Below, one piece after another: positions 9,901 to 23,693 of a DNA stretch of 64,000 nt. How positions within the stretch are numbered: position 1 is the stretch's first letter; each line of letters starts with the position of its first letter. The position numbers and the translations under genes were made by a program. This DNA is from Planctomycetota bacterium. GTDB taxonomy: Bacteria; Planctomycetota; PUPC01; JACPCR01. A model generated the notes under the pieces. The model was not told where the DNA came from. It saw nothing but the letters and a program-made list of their open reading frames with translations, and searched no databases. The DNA is taken from assembly GCA_027625095.1 (NCBI GenBank), contig JAQBXN010000013.1, positions 1-64,000 of the forward strand, in the 5' to 3' direction.

Positions 9901-10717
9901 CTTTGTATTTTCTCAAGCGATAATTGGCTTTGGCGAGCCCGGTGACGCTTTCGGCGATCTCAGGGGAGCCCTCCTTCAGTGATTCCTCCCGGATGCTCAA
10001 CGCTCGTTGAAAGAAAGGAATGCATTCCAGATAGAATCCCTGTTCATAATTTTTGTTGCCAAGAGACTGGTATGAATCGGCAATCCTTGGGTCCTTCGGA
10101 TTCAAGGCTTTTCTGCGAATGGCGAGCGCCTGCCTGTCAAGCATTTCGGATTCAGCAAGGTGGCCCTGCTTGTATTTCAGCTCCGACAACGCGCTCAAAG
10201 TATCGGCCACCGCAGGATGTTCCATTCCCAGGTTTTCTTCGAGAAGCTTGAGCACGTGCTGGTAGTTTGCTTCGGCCAGTTGCAGCAGGTTAGCCCGCTC
10301 TATCTTGCTATCCGACTTCTCGGACAGGATGTGATAGATGGTCCCCAGATCCTTATATGCCTGCGCAAGGAATGGGTGCTTGTGGCCTAACTGTTTCAGC
10401 CAGTAAAACTGGATGCCGTCGCGATAGTAAGGCTCTGCCTTGAGGTACTTCTTCTGAACAAAGTAAAGGGTGGCCAGATTTCGATAGCAGTTCGATTTGA
10501 CGTCAACCCCGGCACTGGCACGTTCAGCTTCATCAAACGCTTCCAGAAAAAGCCTCTCTGCATTCACATAATCTTCTTCCTGGTACGCCTTAATCCCTGC
10601 GGAGTTGTATGACTTCCACAGAGTGTTCTGGGCTTGAATCAGGTTGGATCCGAGGCTGAAAACAATGGTTATGGTGAAAACACGAATGCTTCGTGACGTT
10701 AAGATTTTCCTTCTCAT
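6941..10717 (-). CDS. Giant secreted tetratricopeptide-repeat protein
   Basis: The 1258-residue protein has a signal peptide (MRRKILTSRSIRVFTITIVF..., cleavage probably after IQAQ) and then an almost unbroken array of about 42-residue TPRs of the kinesin-light-chain type (repeating pattern HPDVASTLDNLGTLYFATGR, AEPLFERALKIR). More than 20 repeats are visible up to about residue 1100. A charged low-complexity stretch rich in Lys/Glu/Thr (about 1115-1170, ending EEGKKKKKPLDP) and a coiled-coil-like tail follow. Such arrays form long superhelical protein-binding scaffolds; with the signal peptide it should act in the periplasm or at the outer surface. No catalytic domain is seen. It is convergent with the AmaP-like gene and stands alone, so its partner is unknown. 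Confidence 0.85.
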   Translation of the reverse strand: MRRKILTSRSIRVFTITIVFSLGSNLIQAQNTLWKSYNSAGIKAYQEEDYVNAERLFLEAFDEAERASAGVDVKSNCYRNLATLYFVQKKYLKAEPYYRDGIQFYWLKQLGHKHPFLAQAYKDLGTIYHILSEKSDSKIERANLLQLAEANYQHVLKLLEENLGMEHPAVADTLSALSELKYKQGHLAESEMLDRQALAIRRKALNPKDPRIADSYQSLGNKNYEQGFYLECIPFFQRALSIREESLKEGSPEIAESVTGLAKANYRLRKYKEAEPLFKRALALWEKHPDREVELGEVLTDMGLLYADIDGAETAAELLRRAFSIRQRALGVDHPAVASIMNNLATIYHNQGLFDDAERNYTSAIRIWEESKDPNVTSARSNLATLYFEQGNYLKAQPLLESVLRETQKQAAVDLGSLPSSFNNLALLYSRQGFYEGAEPYFKRALSLREEVLGEEHPDVASTLDNLGTLYFATGRYELAEPLFERALKIRKKVYGDTHRLVAATENNLGQLYLIAGRLSKAWDAQNEALKTWRITVGEEHPDFATGLNNLGSLFQRARKYEKAEEYFRSSLKLREATLDENHPDLASSKNNLAMLLLETGKIEEAKPLLEGALASRKKVFGKLHPQVAATFHNLGLAEYAQALKEPEQARASVVLKEEIPKSENEEEKKKRVHEKAKMVGNPWKNALDFYDKALEIRMAMLGELHPDVASTRHAMGKLYRSWAQVLRDAEIREEGKVKVASILVPKEKGMLSPDDKDDVNTSENRYKSAKNNFERALAVQVNAFGKSHPDVVETLSQIAGVFEDQGRYEAALEVYGQALASGESIGEFEHLYVRHTLDGIVRLNIKAGRYGKGLPLAERSVAITKKAYGPKHPQTADAFVSLADIYSVLGRETDSLALLEQSSEIYNEAFGPEHPKMLSTASRRARLEHRLGDFAAAEELFSKTLKLQQELGKDNPDYIDTLFHWGLLQLDKGELDMAQQAMDEAFLKRGAALGDKDPAIAEVLAGQGMLQVAKKDLEKAENLYTSALAILSEAPGMEERPDYAQVTRRLGTVYARQKNYEKADVTLTKSLAMQRKVYGTIHPDIADNLFELAKVRDAQRTVELGKEQKTEEKTVQSTDGAAPKTPTTTGVAAPGELKKPDAGKTFTEENETETDEEGKKKKKPLDPIHLLYMEALKAQIQATGLLHPRTREFMLAANKKEETEELKRILGENAERRKYAEGARELDAIKEELQIQLENLVKTMFAELDQPDEKSKE

Positions 10718-11054
10718 GGAAACCTTTTCCTAGTCCTGAGTCGATAATTAAGCTTTCTACAAACTTTCCTGTCGATAATCACGATAGGGCAAAGCAAATG
10801 CCAAAGGGTGCAAGGACTCGGGGAAACGTATCCGGAGACTGCGGCTATCGGCTGCGGCTACAGGCAGCTTCAGGTGACACTACCTCAGAATCAGTTTGAA
10901 CACTCATCGGCCTGAGTCAGGATTACTACGTTCAGCCAGACTCCCCTTCCCAGATCATAGGCCAATTCAGATCGAGTTTATAAGATTGCCCGAAATCGAC
11001 ATTATTGGAATCTTTCAACACGGGCTGATCGCCTGCCACGCATTTGAGGCTGTC
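10718..11054. other. Intergenic region between TPR gene and hisI
   Basis: This 337-bp stretch separates divergent genes and should hold both promoters. I see a repeated GTCGATAAT (about 10740 and 10771) and a small imperfect repeat GCGGCTATCGGCTGCGGCTA (10851-10870). The hisI reading frame is open further upstream to about 10896, but that part has no family similarity. No RNA gene is recognised. Confidence 0.5.
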
Positions 11055-11441
11055 ATGGGTTTTTCCGAAGATTTGAAATTTGATGATAAGGGGCTGCTGT
11101 CGGCCATTGTGCAGGATCATGAGACCAACGAGATTCTTATGCTCGCCTTCATGAATAAGGAGGCCGTAGAGAAGACGATAGAAACTCACAAGATGCATTA
11201 CTGGAGCCGTTCCCGGCAGAAGCTCTGGCTCAAAGGCGAAAGCTCCGGGCATGTGCAGTCCGTTAAGAGTATCGCTATAGATTGCGATCAGGATGCTCTC
11301 TTGTTCAAGGTGGAACAGAAAGGTGGGGCATGCCATGAAGGCTATCGCTCCTGCTTCTTTCGAAAATTAGAAGACGGTGAACTGAAAATTGTGGGCGACA
11401 AGGTCTTCGACAAAAAAGCTGTTTACAAGCAATCGGAGTAA
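11055..11441 (+). CDS. hisI: Phosphoribosyl-AMP cyclohydrolase
   Basis: HisI opens the adenine ring of phosphoribosyl-AMP in the third step of histidine biosynthesis, in the cytoplasm. The 128-residue protein has the family hallmarks: [19 protein letters not shown] (residues about 52-70), the metal-binding DCDQDALL (Asp residues) and the Cys-containing [12 protein letters not shown] segment. It is the stand-alone form without a HisE (pyrophosphohydrolase) domain. The frame is open upstream to 10896, but the ATG at 11055 with GAGG six bases before it gives the normal length and N terminus ([13 protein letters not shown]). A 56-codon gene follows five bases after the stop, suggesting co-transcription. 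No other his gene is in the window. Confidence 0.95.
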   Translation: MGFSEDLKFDDKGLLSAIVQDHETNEILMLAFMNKEAVEKTIETHKMHYWSRSRQKLWLKGESSGHVQSVKSIAIDCDQDALLFKVEQKGGACHEGYRSCFFRKLEDGELKIVGDKVFDKKAVYKQSE

Positions 11442-11446
11442 TTCGG

Positions 11447-11617
11447 ATGAGTATTGATGATCTAGACCTCAAACAAAAAATCAAAAGTCACATCATGAGC
11501 TACCCCGGCCGCATTGATGAGATGGAAGTGCGGAGCGAAGAAGAGGTCGACGAACTCGCCTCCGAACTCGAAGATTTAATCATTCGGGAAATCAAGATAC
11601 TCCTGGAACAGAACTGA
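11447..11617 (+). CDS. Small acidic hypothetical protein (56 aa)
   Basis: A short open frame begins five bases after hisI and ends 69 bases before the DUF58 gene. The product (start MSIDDLDLKQKIKSHIM, end REIKILLEQN) is very acidic with amphipathic helical spacing of Leu/Ile and no Cys or membrane segment. CGGATG context and the tight spacing to hisI suggest it is translated. I do not recognise a family; a short helical adaptor is possible but not shown. Confidence 0.55.
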   Translation: MSIDDLDLKQKIKSHIMSYPGRIDEMEVRSEEEVDELASELEDLIIREIKILLEQN

Positions 11618-11686
11618 ATGGCCTTGAAGATGCCGGCCAGTAAAGCCCTCGCCGATTGCACTCGATCTATAAGGGACTGAACCAAT

Positions 11687-12595
11687 ATGCCGGCCCAAGC
11701 TATTCAACGTGACGCTGAGTTTCTAGACCCAAAGACCTTCGGCCGGCTGCAGAATCTCGAGTTGATCGCCAAGTATATTGCCGAGGGCTTCATGATAGGG
11801 CTGCACAAGAGCCCTTATCACGGTTTCAGCGTGGAGTTTTCCTCCTACCGAAAATACTCTCCGGGCGACAATCTGAAATTTGTCGATTGGAAACTCTTCG
11901 GCCGAACTGATCGCCATTACGTGAAGCAGTTCGAGGAGAACACAAACCTCAACTGCTACCTCCTGATCGACAAGAGCGGTTCCATGGTGCTGGAAGATAA
12001 CGGGATGTCGAAACTGCGTTACGGTTCGTGCCTTTCAGCCGCTTTTGCTTACCTCATGCTCAAACAGCGGGATGCCGTTTCTCTTGCCACCTTTGATAGC
12101 GAAGGCATCACCTACCTGCCGCCCTCAGCCAGGAAGAGCCAGTTGATGACCCTTCTACGCCAACTGCAGGGTCTGGAAGCTAAGAGTGGGACAGACTTCA
12201 CCAGCGGCCTGAATAAAGTCGCCACCCGGATCAATCACCGGGGATTGATCGTGCTGATATCCGATCTTCTGGCGGAGCCGCAGGAGATTTTGGACGTGTT
12301 GAAGTACTTCCGTTACAAAAAGCACGAAGTAATCGTCCTGCACGTGATGTCGCCTCAGGAGCTGGATTTCCCTTTCAATGAGCAGATCGAGTTTGAGGAT
12401 GCTGAAACTGGAGCAAAGCTTGTGACCAGCGGCCGCCTCATACGCGAGGAATACCTGCAGGAACTCAACGCACATTGTGAGAAGCTCCAAAAGGGCTGTC
12501 TCGATCTGGAGGTTGATTTTCTATCACTCCGAACCGACGAACCGTTGACGGACGCCTTCATCCATTACCTGGTGAAACGGCAGGCCCTTCTCTAG
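11687..12595 (+). CDS. DUF58 domain protein (first copy)
   Basis: The 302-residue protein contains the DUF58 pattern SPYHGFSVEFSSYRKYSPGD-N-KFVDWKLFGRTDRHYVKQFEE followed by a vWA-like fold with LLIDKSGSMV (the MIDAS-like DxSxS sequence). DUF58 proteins usually work with a MoxR-type AAA ATPase in membrane-associated complexes; no MoxR gene is next to it here. There are no transmembrane segments, as in the short form of the family. A second copy of the same length class lies at 42596-43489, and the two differ mainly in the vWA half. Upstream genes hisI and the 56-residue ORF point the same way. Function is inferred only by family. Confidence 0.85.
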   Translation: MPAQAIQRDAEFLDPKTFGRLQNLELIAKYIAEGFMIGLHKSPYHGFSVEFSSYRKYSPGDNLKFVDWKLFGRTDRHYVKQFEENTNLNCYLLIDKSGSMVLEDNGMSKLRYGSCLSAAFAYLMLKQRDAVSLATFDSEGITYLPPSARKSQLMTLLRQLQGLEAKSGTDFTSGLNKVATRINHRGLIVLISDLLAEPQEILDVLKYFRYKKHEVIVLHVMSPQELDFPFNEQIEFEDAETGAKLVTSGRLIREEYLQELNAHCEKLQKGCLDLEVDFLSLRTDEPLTDAFIHYLVKRQALL

Positions 12596-12732
12596 ATGGC
12601 ACTAACCGCAACGAATCATGCTGCGGGCGCCCCCATGACTCATTCGTTCCTTTTCTGTGGTTTTCGTACCAGTCTCTTCTTTTCCTCGTCTGTCCGAAGC
12701 CCTGGGGAACTCTTCTCTTCTTTGTGGCATCC

Positions 12733-13467
12733 ATGGACACAATGGGAGGGCCGAATTTGAAAGACGTGTCGTACTATCGTCCAGCCTCTGCCAGGGAGGT
12801 CAGGGAACTCGACCGGAAAGCGATCGAGGAATTTGGAATTCCTGGTTTCACACTCATGCAGAATGCCGGGCACCAAGCCGCAGCGGTAGCACGGCGGATG
12901 TTGAGCGGTGGTGCGAAGGTCACGATTGTTTGCGGCAAAGGAAACAACGGAGGGGACGGATTCGTAATAGCGCATCTTTTGAGGAAAGACGGGTACGACG
13001 TCAGGGTGTTCGGCACCCAGGCAGCGTCGGAGATCGCAGGGGACGCGAAGGAAGCCTTGCACCTGCTCGGCAGCGATAACGGCAAGCTTTACCAAGTGCT
13101 CGAGGATACGAGTAACTTCCAGTGCCTGGTGGACTCACTTCTTGAATCAGATCTGGTCATCGATGCACTACTCGGGACCGGGATCTCCCGGCCCGTATTC
13201 TCACCTGTCAGCGATGCCATTGAACTGATTAACGAGACCGGCAAACCCGTGTTGTGTGTGGATTTGCCGTCTGGCCTCAATGCAGACACCGGTGAGATTA
13301 TGGCAGCCTGCGTATTCGCCACGGAAACGGTCACCTTTGCACTGCCCAAAGCCGGCTTATTTATTGGAGACGGACCGGAGATGGCGGGCAAGATTACACT
13401 GGCCGAAATCGGGATTCCGGAGGAACTCCTGAAGCCATACTTGACCGATCAGGCCCCGCCGGTCTGA
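12733..13467 (+). CDS. nnrE: NAD(P)H-hydrate epimerase
   Basis: This enzyme epimerises the damaged cofactor NAD(P)HX so that a dehydratase can restore it. The roughly 240-residue protein has the YjeF N-terminal Rossmann-like fold: LDRKAIEEFGIPGFTLMQNAG, then CGKGNNGGDGFVIA and CVDLPSGLNADTG. The ADP/ATP-dependent dehydratase domain (C-terminal half of bacterial Nnr fusions) is absent, so that activity must be encoded elsewhere. The ATG at 12733 was chosen; GTG at 12724, ATG at 12742 and a TTG at 12757 with GGGAGG before it are alternatives. The 3' end overlaps the convergent FHA gene by 19 bp. Confidence 0.88.
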   Translation: MDTMGGPNLKDVSYYRPASAREVRELDRKAIEEFGIPGFTLMQNAGHQAAAVARRMLSGGAKVTIVCGKGNNGGDGFVIAHLLRKDGYDVRVFGTQAASEIAGDAKEALHLLGSDNGKLYQVLEDTSNFQCLVDSLLESDLVIDALLGTGISRPVFSPVSDAIELINETGKPVLCVDLPSGLNADTGEIMAACVFATETVTFALPKAGLFIGDGPEMAGKITLAEIGIPEELLKPYLTDQAPPV

Positions 13468-13931
13468 AACAGGTATTCCATCCCGTGGGCAAAGGAGACG
13501 GTGCTGCCGTTCTTAAGTTCCACGGGGACATTCGGAGGAAGTTTCTCGCCATTAACGAACGTGCCGTTGGTAGAACTCGCATCCGTCAGCAGGTAACACG
13601 ACTCTCCCGCCGATTGAATGTAAGCGTGGAATTTTGAGATATAAGGGAACGGCAAAATCAGGTCATTGTTAACTGCGCGTCCGACAGTAATCATATTTGA
13701 AAACTGATTTCTGTGTGTCTTGGCAATGGCCAGCTTTTTCCACTTTTCATCGGGAGTGTTCGACATCCGCAGGTTGGAGTCATAGACGATAGTAGAGAAC
13801 GTTTCATGGTTACATTCACGTCCTTTCACCCGGCGCAGAATCAGATGAGGAGCAGCAGAAACCGCCTTCTGCTGACTGGCCTGATGAGGCCTGAAATGTG
13901 GAGCGGTCTTTTTTTGGTAGCCGAGGCACAT
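13449..13931 (-). CDS. FHA-domain protein
   Basis: The C-terminal half holds a forkhead-associated domain: MITVGRAVNNDLILP, SKFHAYI and DASSTNGTFVNG, the residues that bind phosphothreonine peptides. The N-terminal 60 residues are basic and have no recognisable domain. The start at 13931 (MCLGYQKK) is preferred because AAAGGAC sits just before it; the frame is open to 14012. The product would be about 160 residues and cytoplasmic. It faces nnrE and their ends overlap. No serine/threonine kinase gene is nearby, so the partner is unknown. Confidence 0.8.
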   Translation of the reverse strand: MCLGYQKKTAPHFRPHQASQQKAVSAAPHLILRRVKGRECNHETFSTIVYDSNLRMSNTPDEKWKKLAIAKTHRNQFSNMITVGRAVNNDLILPFPYISKFHAYIQSAGESCYLLTDASSTNGTFVNGEKLPPNVPVELKNGSTVSFAHGMEYLFQTGGA

Positions 13932-14201
13932 GTTTTGTCCTTTTGATATGTCTGGTTTTAATCGTTTCACCCGTTTGAGGCGGAGGCGATAAACGATGGG
14001 CTCCGAACCCAAGCAAAGTCTATTCCTAACAAAAATTGATTTCCGTGCTGTCCGCTTCAGGACATCTGGGGATGCCTGATTCGAATGCTACAGCCCAATA
14101 TTAAGATTCAATAAAGCTAAACAATATCTGCCCAATTGGCGCCATTCGTTACAAACTTGTATAGGTATCTGCCAAAATTGTGTGCAAGAGCGTTCCCCCA
14201 A

Positions 14202-14666
14202 ATGGAGATTGAAATCGTTGAAGGCGACCTCCTGGAACAAGATGTCGAGGTCATCGTGAATCCATGGAATCGGAATATCATTCCGTGGTGGTTGTTGCTT
14301 CCGCAGGGCGTATCGGGCGCGATCAGGAAGCACGCAGGCACGGTGCCCTTCCGGCAGCTCCGCCTCTATGGTCCGATGCCCCTGGGCGAAGCGGCTATCA
14401 CCGGGCCCGGCAAATTAAAATTCAAAGGCATTATCCACGTGGCAAGCATCAACGCCTTCTGGTTTGCCACCGAACGCGCCATCCGGACTTCCGTCAAGAA
14501 CGCCATGCGCGTTGTTAAGAACGAAGAGTACGGATCCGTCGCTTTCCCCCTGCTTGGGACAGGTACCGGCGGATTCGCTCGCGAGCAGGCCAGGCGAATT
14601 ATTCAGGATGAATTGGAGAAAGTGGAATTCGAGGGGCGGGTCTTGATAGTCATGTTTCCGCACTAA
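14202..14666 (+). CDS. Macro-domain protein
   Basis: The protein of about 154 residues matches the macro domain: start MEIEIVEGDLLEQDVEVIVN-PWN (usual GDIT...DAIVNAAN), GVSGAIRKHAG, and GTGTGGF for the phosphate-binding loop. Macro domains bind ADP-ribose and many remove it or hydrolyse its derivatives. The middle carries PLGEAAITGPGKLKFKGIIH, also typical. The frame is open to 14136, but the domain begins at the chosen ATG; no clear ribosome binding site decides between them. No neighbouring ADP-ribosyltransferase is recognised, so this is not an evident toxin system. Confidence 0.8.
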   Translation: MEIEIVEGDLLEQDVEVIVNPWNRNIIPWWLLLPQGVSGAIRKHAGTVPFRQLRLYGPMPLGEAAITGPGKLKFKGIIHVASINAFWFATERAIRTSVKNAMRVVKNEEYGSVAFPLLGTGTGGFAREQARRIIQDELEKVEFEGRVLIVMFPH

Positions 14667-14686
14667 CTGTCCAGAGGGTGAAGACC
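14665..14686 (+). repeat. Arm resembling the end of the 24177-24359 inverted-repeat element
   Basis: AACTGTCCAGAGGGTGAAGA, starting at the second base of the macro-gene stop codon, matches AACTGTTCAGAGGGGTAAGA at 24177 at most positions (19 of 24 over the longer alignment). No opposite arm was found downstream, so this may be a degenerate single end. Confidence 0.3.
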
Positions 14687-15171
14687 CCGGGGATTCGTGT
14701 CGCTCTGTAATGGCCGGTGACCAAATGGATTTGAGTTGGAATCCAGGTTTTCTTTCGTCGCTGAGACGAGGAGATGATTCCTCGCCTTTAACACTCTGTG
14801 CTTCAAAGACATACCGTTGATGCTGGTATTCTGTCCCGAAGCGAAGGGAAGCGGTTGATTAACCCCAGACTTAAGTCCGGCGATCCTTTTTCGCTCCCAA
14901 TAAATTCCGCTCAACGACGACACCTTGAGCAGGCCCTGCCTGCTTGAGGGGCTGTCAATTTTATGATGCTACCGGCTTGCCCGGGGGAGATTCACGTTTT
15001 TTTCTCGCGCTGATTGGGCTGTCATCCAGATGCCACCGGCTTGGCTCGACAGATCCAATGCCGGCAGAGGTCGTACTGCGTCTCAAACACACATTACAGC
15101 GAGACTTATGGGTAAGGGCAGGGCGTGACCGGAAGGTTCGCTTTCGAAAAATGTGGGCAAACTTGAAAAGG
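14667..15171. other. 505-bp intergenic region with a direct repeat
   Basis: No convincing gene is seen; an 86-codon minus-strand frame lacks any family feature. Two similar segments, each starting GGGCTGTCA and ending CACCGGCTTG or TACCGGCTTG, lie at about 14949-14980 and 15017-15047, about 68 bp apart. Confidence 0.45.
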
Positions 15172-15822
15172 CTATTCGGTCAGAATGACCGTCCCCCACA
15201 TACTGGGGTTGTCCATGAAACGGAACCGCTTATCGATAGACCAGTATTGCGCTCCGAGGTGGGTGTCATTGATGTGATAGGTGAATCCGAGCCTGGGATG
15301 CTCAACAGGATCGAAACCCTGGAGAGCGTCTGCGGAGATGGCAGCTTCGAGGGTGTATCCGGTTTCTGTTTTGTTGAAGGCGACGGTAACACCGGCCGGC
15401 TCATGCATTTGTCCTTTTGTCGGCCCGCGAGTGATATCGACCTGCCTTGCCAGCGGCTTGCCTTTAGAGCCGGCGGGGGGGAGGAAAACAAATTGATGAC
15501 AATAGCGGCCGGCGTGATGCATGGCCCGGGCGTCTCGCATGTCCAGCCAGACCTCCAGGCAGTCGGCCGTCCAGAACTGATTTTCCTCCACAGTGATGGG
15601 ATTGGCCTTGCCCTTGACTTCCATGGCGAGGTAGATGCCCGCTTCGTTCCACGACAGATAGACATCAGCGAAAGCGTTACGTCCATCCACGGCGACCATA
15701 TCCGGTAGACGGAATTTCTTCTGCCAGTCCTTCAGGATGCCGTCGATGCGGGGTTTGGTCTTCCGATACTTGCAGGGAACAGCGATATTGAAGTATCGGG
15801 TTCGAGGGACGCGTTTGGGCAT
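15172..15822 (-). CDS. CBM9-like carbohydrate-binding family protein
   Basis: The 216-residue protein reads as a family-9-like beta-sandwich: DGILKDWQ near the N terminus, FADVYLSWNEAGIYLAMEV, then WTADCLEVWLDMRDAR, and a C-terminal Trp-containing strand. Stand-alone proteins of this type are common in PVC bacteria and are annotated as carbohydrate-binding or DOMON-like domains. No signal peptide is visible (start MPKRVPRTRYFNI), which is odd for a carbohydrate binder; a cytoplasmic location follows unless the start is wrong. It lies 36 bp downstream of the nucleotide cyclase gene and a heptad tract fills that gap. Confidence 0.65.
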   Translation of the reverse strand: MPKRVPRTRYFNIAVPCKYRKTKPRIDGILKDWQKKFRLPDMVAVDGRNAFADVYLSWNEAGIYLAMEVKGKANPITVEENQFWTADCLEVWLDMRDARAMHHAGRYCHQFVFLPPAGSKGKPLARQVDITRGPTKGQMHEPAGVTVAFNKTETGYTLEAAISADALQGFDPVEHPRLGFTYHINDTHLGAQYWSIDKRFRFMDNPSMWGTVILTE

Positions 15823-15826
15823 GGAA

Positions 15827-15847
15827 GTGTAAAGGGTAATGAGTAAT
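15827..15847 (+). repeat. Heptad repeat tract
   Basis: Units GTAAAGG, GTAATGA, GTAATTT at 7-bp spacing occupy most of the 36-bp gap between the cyclase stop codon and the CBM9-like start codon. On the gene strand the tract lies immediately upstream of the start, where a ribosome binding site would be expected. Confidence 0.6.
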
Positions 15848-15858
15848 TTGAGGAGGTG

Positions 15859-16773
15859 TCAGGCTGGATTCAAGGAAGTGACTTCGTGCAGAGTGTGCTC
15901 GCCGCTCTTGCCCTTCAAGGTCGTTGTAATCGCGGGCTTCGCGTTAACACGGCCCGTTACCTCAGCAAGGGCATCCGCTGAAATCAGAAGCATCGTTCCG
16001 GCCTCTTTGTTTGCCGATTCGATTCGACTGGCAAAATTTACAGAGTCGCCGATGACCGTCTCTCTCTGCGAAGGGCCACAGCCGATGGTGCCGACCACTG
16101 CCTCTCCGAAGTGAATGCCAACTCCAATCTCAAATGTTTTTCCGTACGACTGGCTCAAGTACGCTTTCATGTCCTCAACCGCTTCGAGCATTTCCAATCC
16201 GGATTTCACTGCCCGAAACGTTGAGTCCTCCGCACCATCCACACCGAAAAGTGCCAGCACCCCGTCCCCCATGTAGTTGTCGATATGTCCGCCATTCAAA
16301 CCGATGATATGTCCGACACGCCGAAAGTATTTGTTCAAAACGTGGATGACGTCATAAGGAAGCAGCGATTCCGAAAAGGTCGTGAACCCGCGTATGTCAG
16401 AAAAGAGGATCGCCAGGTCCTTCTCCTCCCCTGCCGAGGCAGCATCGTGACGGTGCAATTGATTGGCCTCTTGAAGATCCTCTTCATCGAGCACCAGCCT
16501 GCGGAGCGTCGTATCTGAAGTGACTTTTGTCTGACATGACAATCGAACCGACGGCTCAAAGTGAAGCTTGTCAGCCAGCGCCTGTTCCTTATCGTTCCTC
16601 TCCCCGAGAGCCTCGTACCCGCCAAGGACGGCAACGCGACAGGTCGAGCAGCGTGCTTTGCCCCCACATGCATGCGCTAGTGCGACATTTGCCTCGCCAG
16701 CAGTCTCAAGGATGGTCTGCTCCACTTCGGCTTCTACGGTTTTGTTGTCGGGCAGAAATGTGATTTTGGGCAT
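15859..16773 (-). CDS. Class III adenylate/guanylate cyclase with N-terminal 2Fe-2S ferredoxin domain
   Basis: Residues of about 1-95 form a plant-type ferredoxin with Cys36, Cys42, Cys45 and Cys80 (C-x5-C-x2-C then a distant Cys), which should hold a [2Fe-2S] cluster. Residues of about 118-285 are a class III cyclase homology domain: ILFSDIRGFTTFSE with metal Asp126, NYMGDGVLALFG with Asp170, and ETVIGDSVNFASRIE with the transition-state Asn and Arg. The Asp of GDSVN is typical of ATP as substrate. The fusion suggests cyclic-nucleotide synthesis gated by redox state. No membrane segment is present. It lies downstream of uvrA on the same strand across a gap with inverted heptad repeats. Confidence 0.9.
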   Translation of the reverse strand: MPKITFLPDNKTVEAEVEQTILETAGEANVALAHACGGKARCSTCRVAVLGGYEALGERNDKEQALADKLHFEPSVRLSCQTKVTSDTTLRRLVLDEEDLQEANQLHRHDAASAGEEKDLAILFSDIRGFTTFSESLLPYDVIHVLNKYFRRVGHIIGLNGGHIDNYMGDGVLALFGVDGAEDSTFRAVKSGLEMLEAVEDMKAYLSQSYGKTFEIGVGIHFGEAVVGTIGCGPSQRETVIGDSVNFASRIESANKEAGTMLLISADALAEVTGRVNAKPAITTTLKGKSGEHTLHEVTSLNPA

Positions 16774-16775
16774 GA

Positions 16776-16824
16776 GCGTAAGATGAGTAATTACGGGGTG
16801 ATTAATACGTAATACGTAATATGC
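16776..16824 (+). repeat. Heptad repeat tract, arm 1 (seven units)
   Basis: Seven 7-bp units run from GCGTAAG to AATATGC and include two perfect AATACGT copies. The tract begins two bases upstream of the cyclase start codon and is inverted relative to the tract at 16932-16966. Confidence 0.75.
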
Positions 16825-16931
16825 GAAACAAGCTACCGATTAGGCCGTGAGGGCGGGTCTGGAATTTCGAGTAATCATACGGGCATCCTTTCAAACCGAT
16901 CTCAAAAGAAAATCGGCATCCTCAACCCAAC

Positions 16932-16966
16932 CTTACGTATTACGTATTACGCATTACGTATTACGC
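16932..16966 (-). repeat. Heptad repeat tract, arm 2 (five units)
   Basis: Five units CTTACGT, ATTACGT, ATTACGC, ATTACGT, ATTACGC end one base before the uvrA stop codon. With the tract at 16776-16824 it forms an inverted pair separated by about 107 bp, capable of a long hairpin in the uvrA-cyclase intergenic transcript. Confidence 0.8.
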
Positions 16967-16967
16967 C

Positions 16968-23693
<6,726 letters not shown>

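Noticed and set aside
14663..14923. 86-codon minus-strand open frame in the gap behind the macro-domain gene
   Set aside because: No ribosome binding site or family motif; the composition is compatible with chance and part of it is shared with a repeat end.
16776..16966. CRISPR array suggested by regular short repeats
   Set aside because: Units are 7 bp without spacers and occur at scattered gene ends, unlike CRISPR repeats and spacers.
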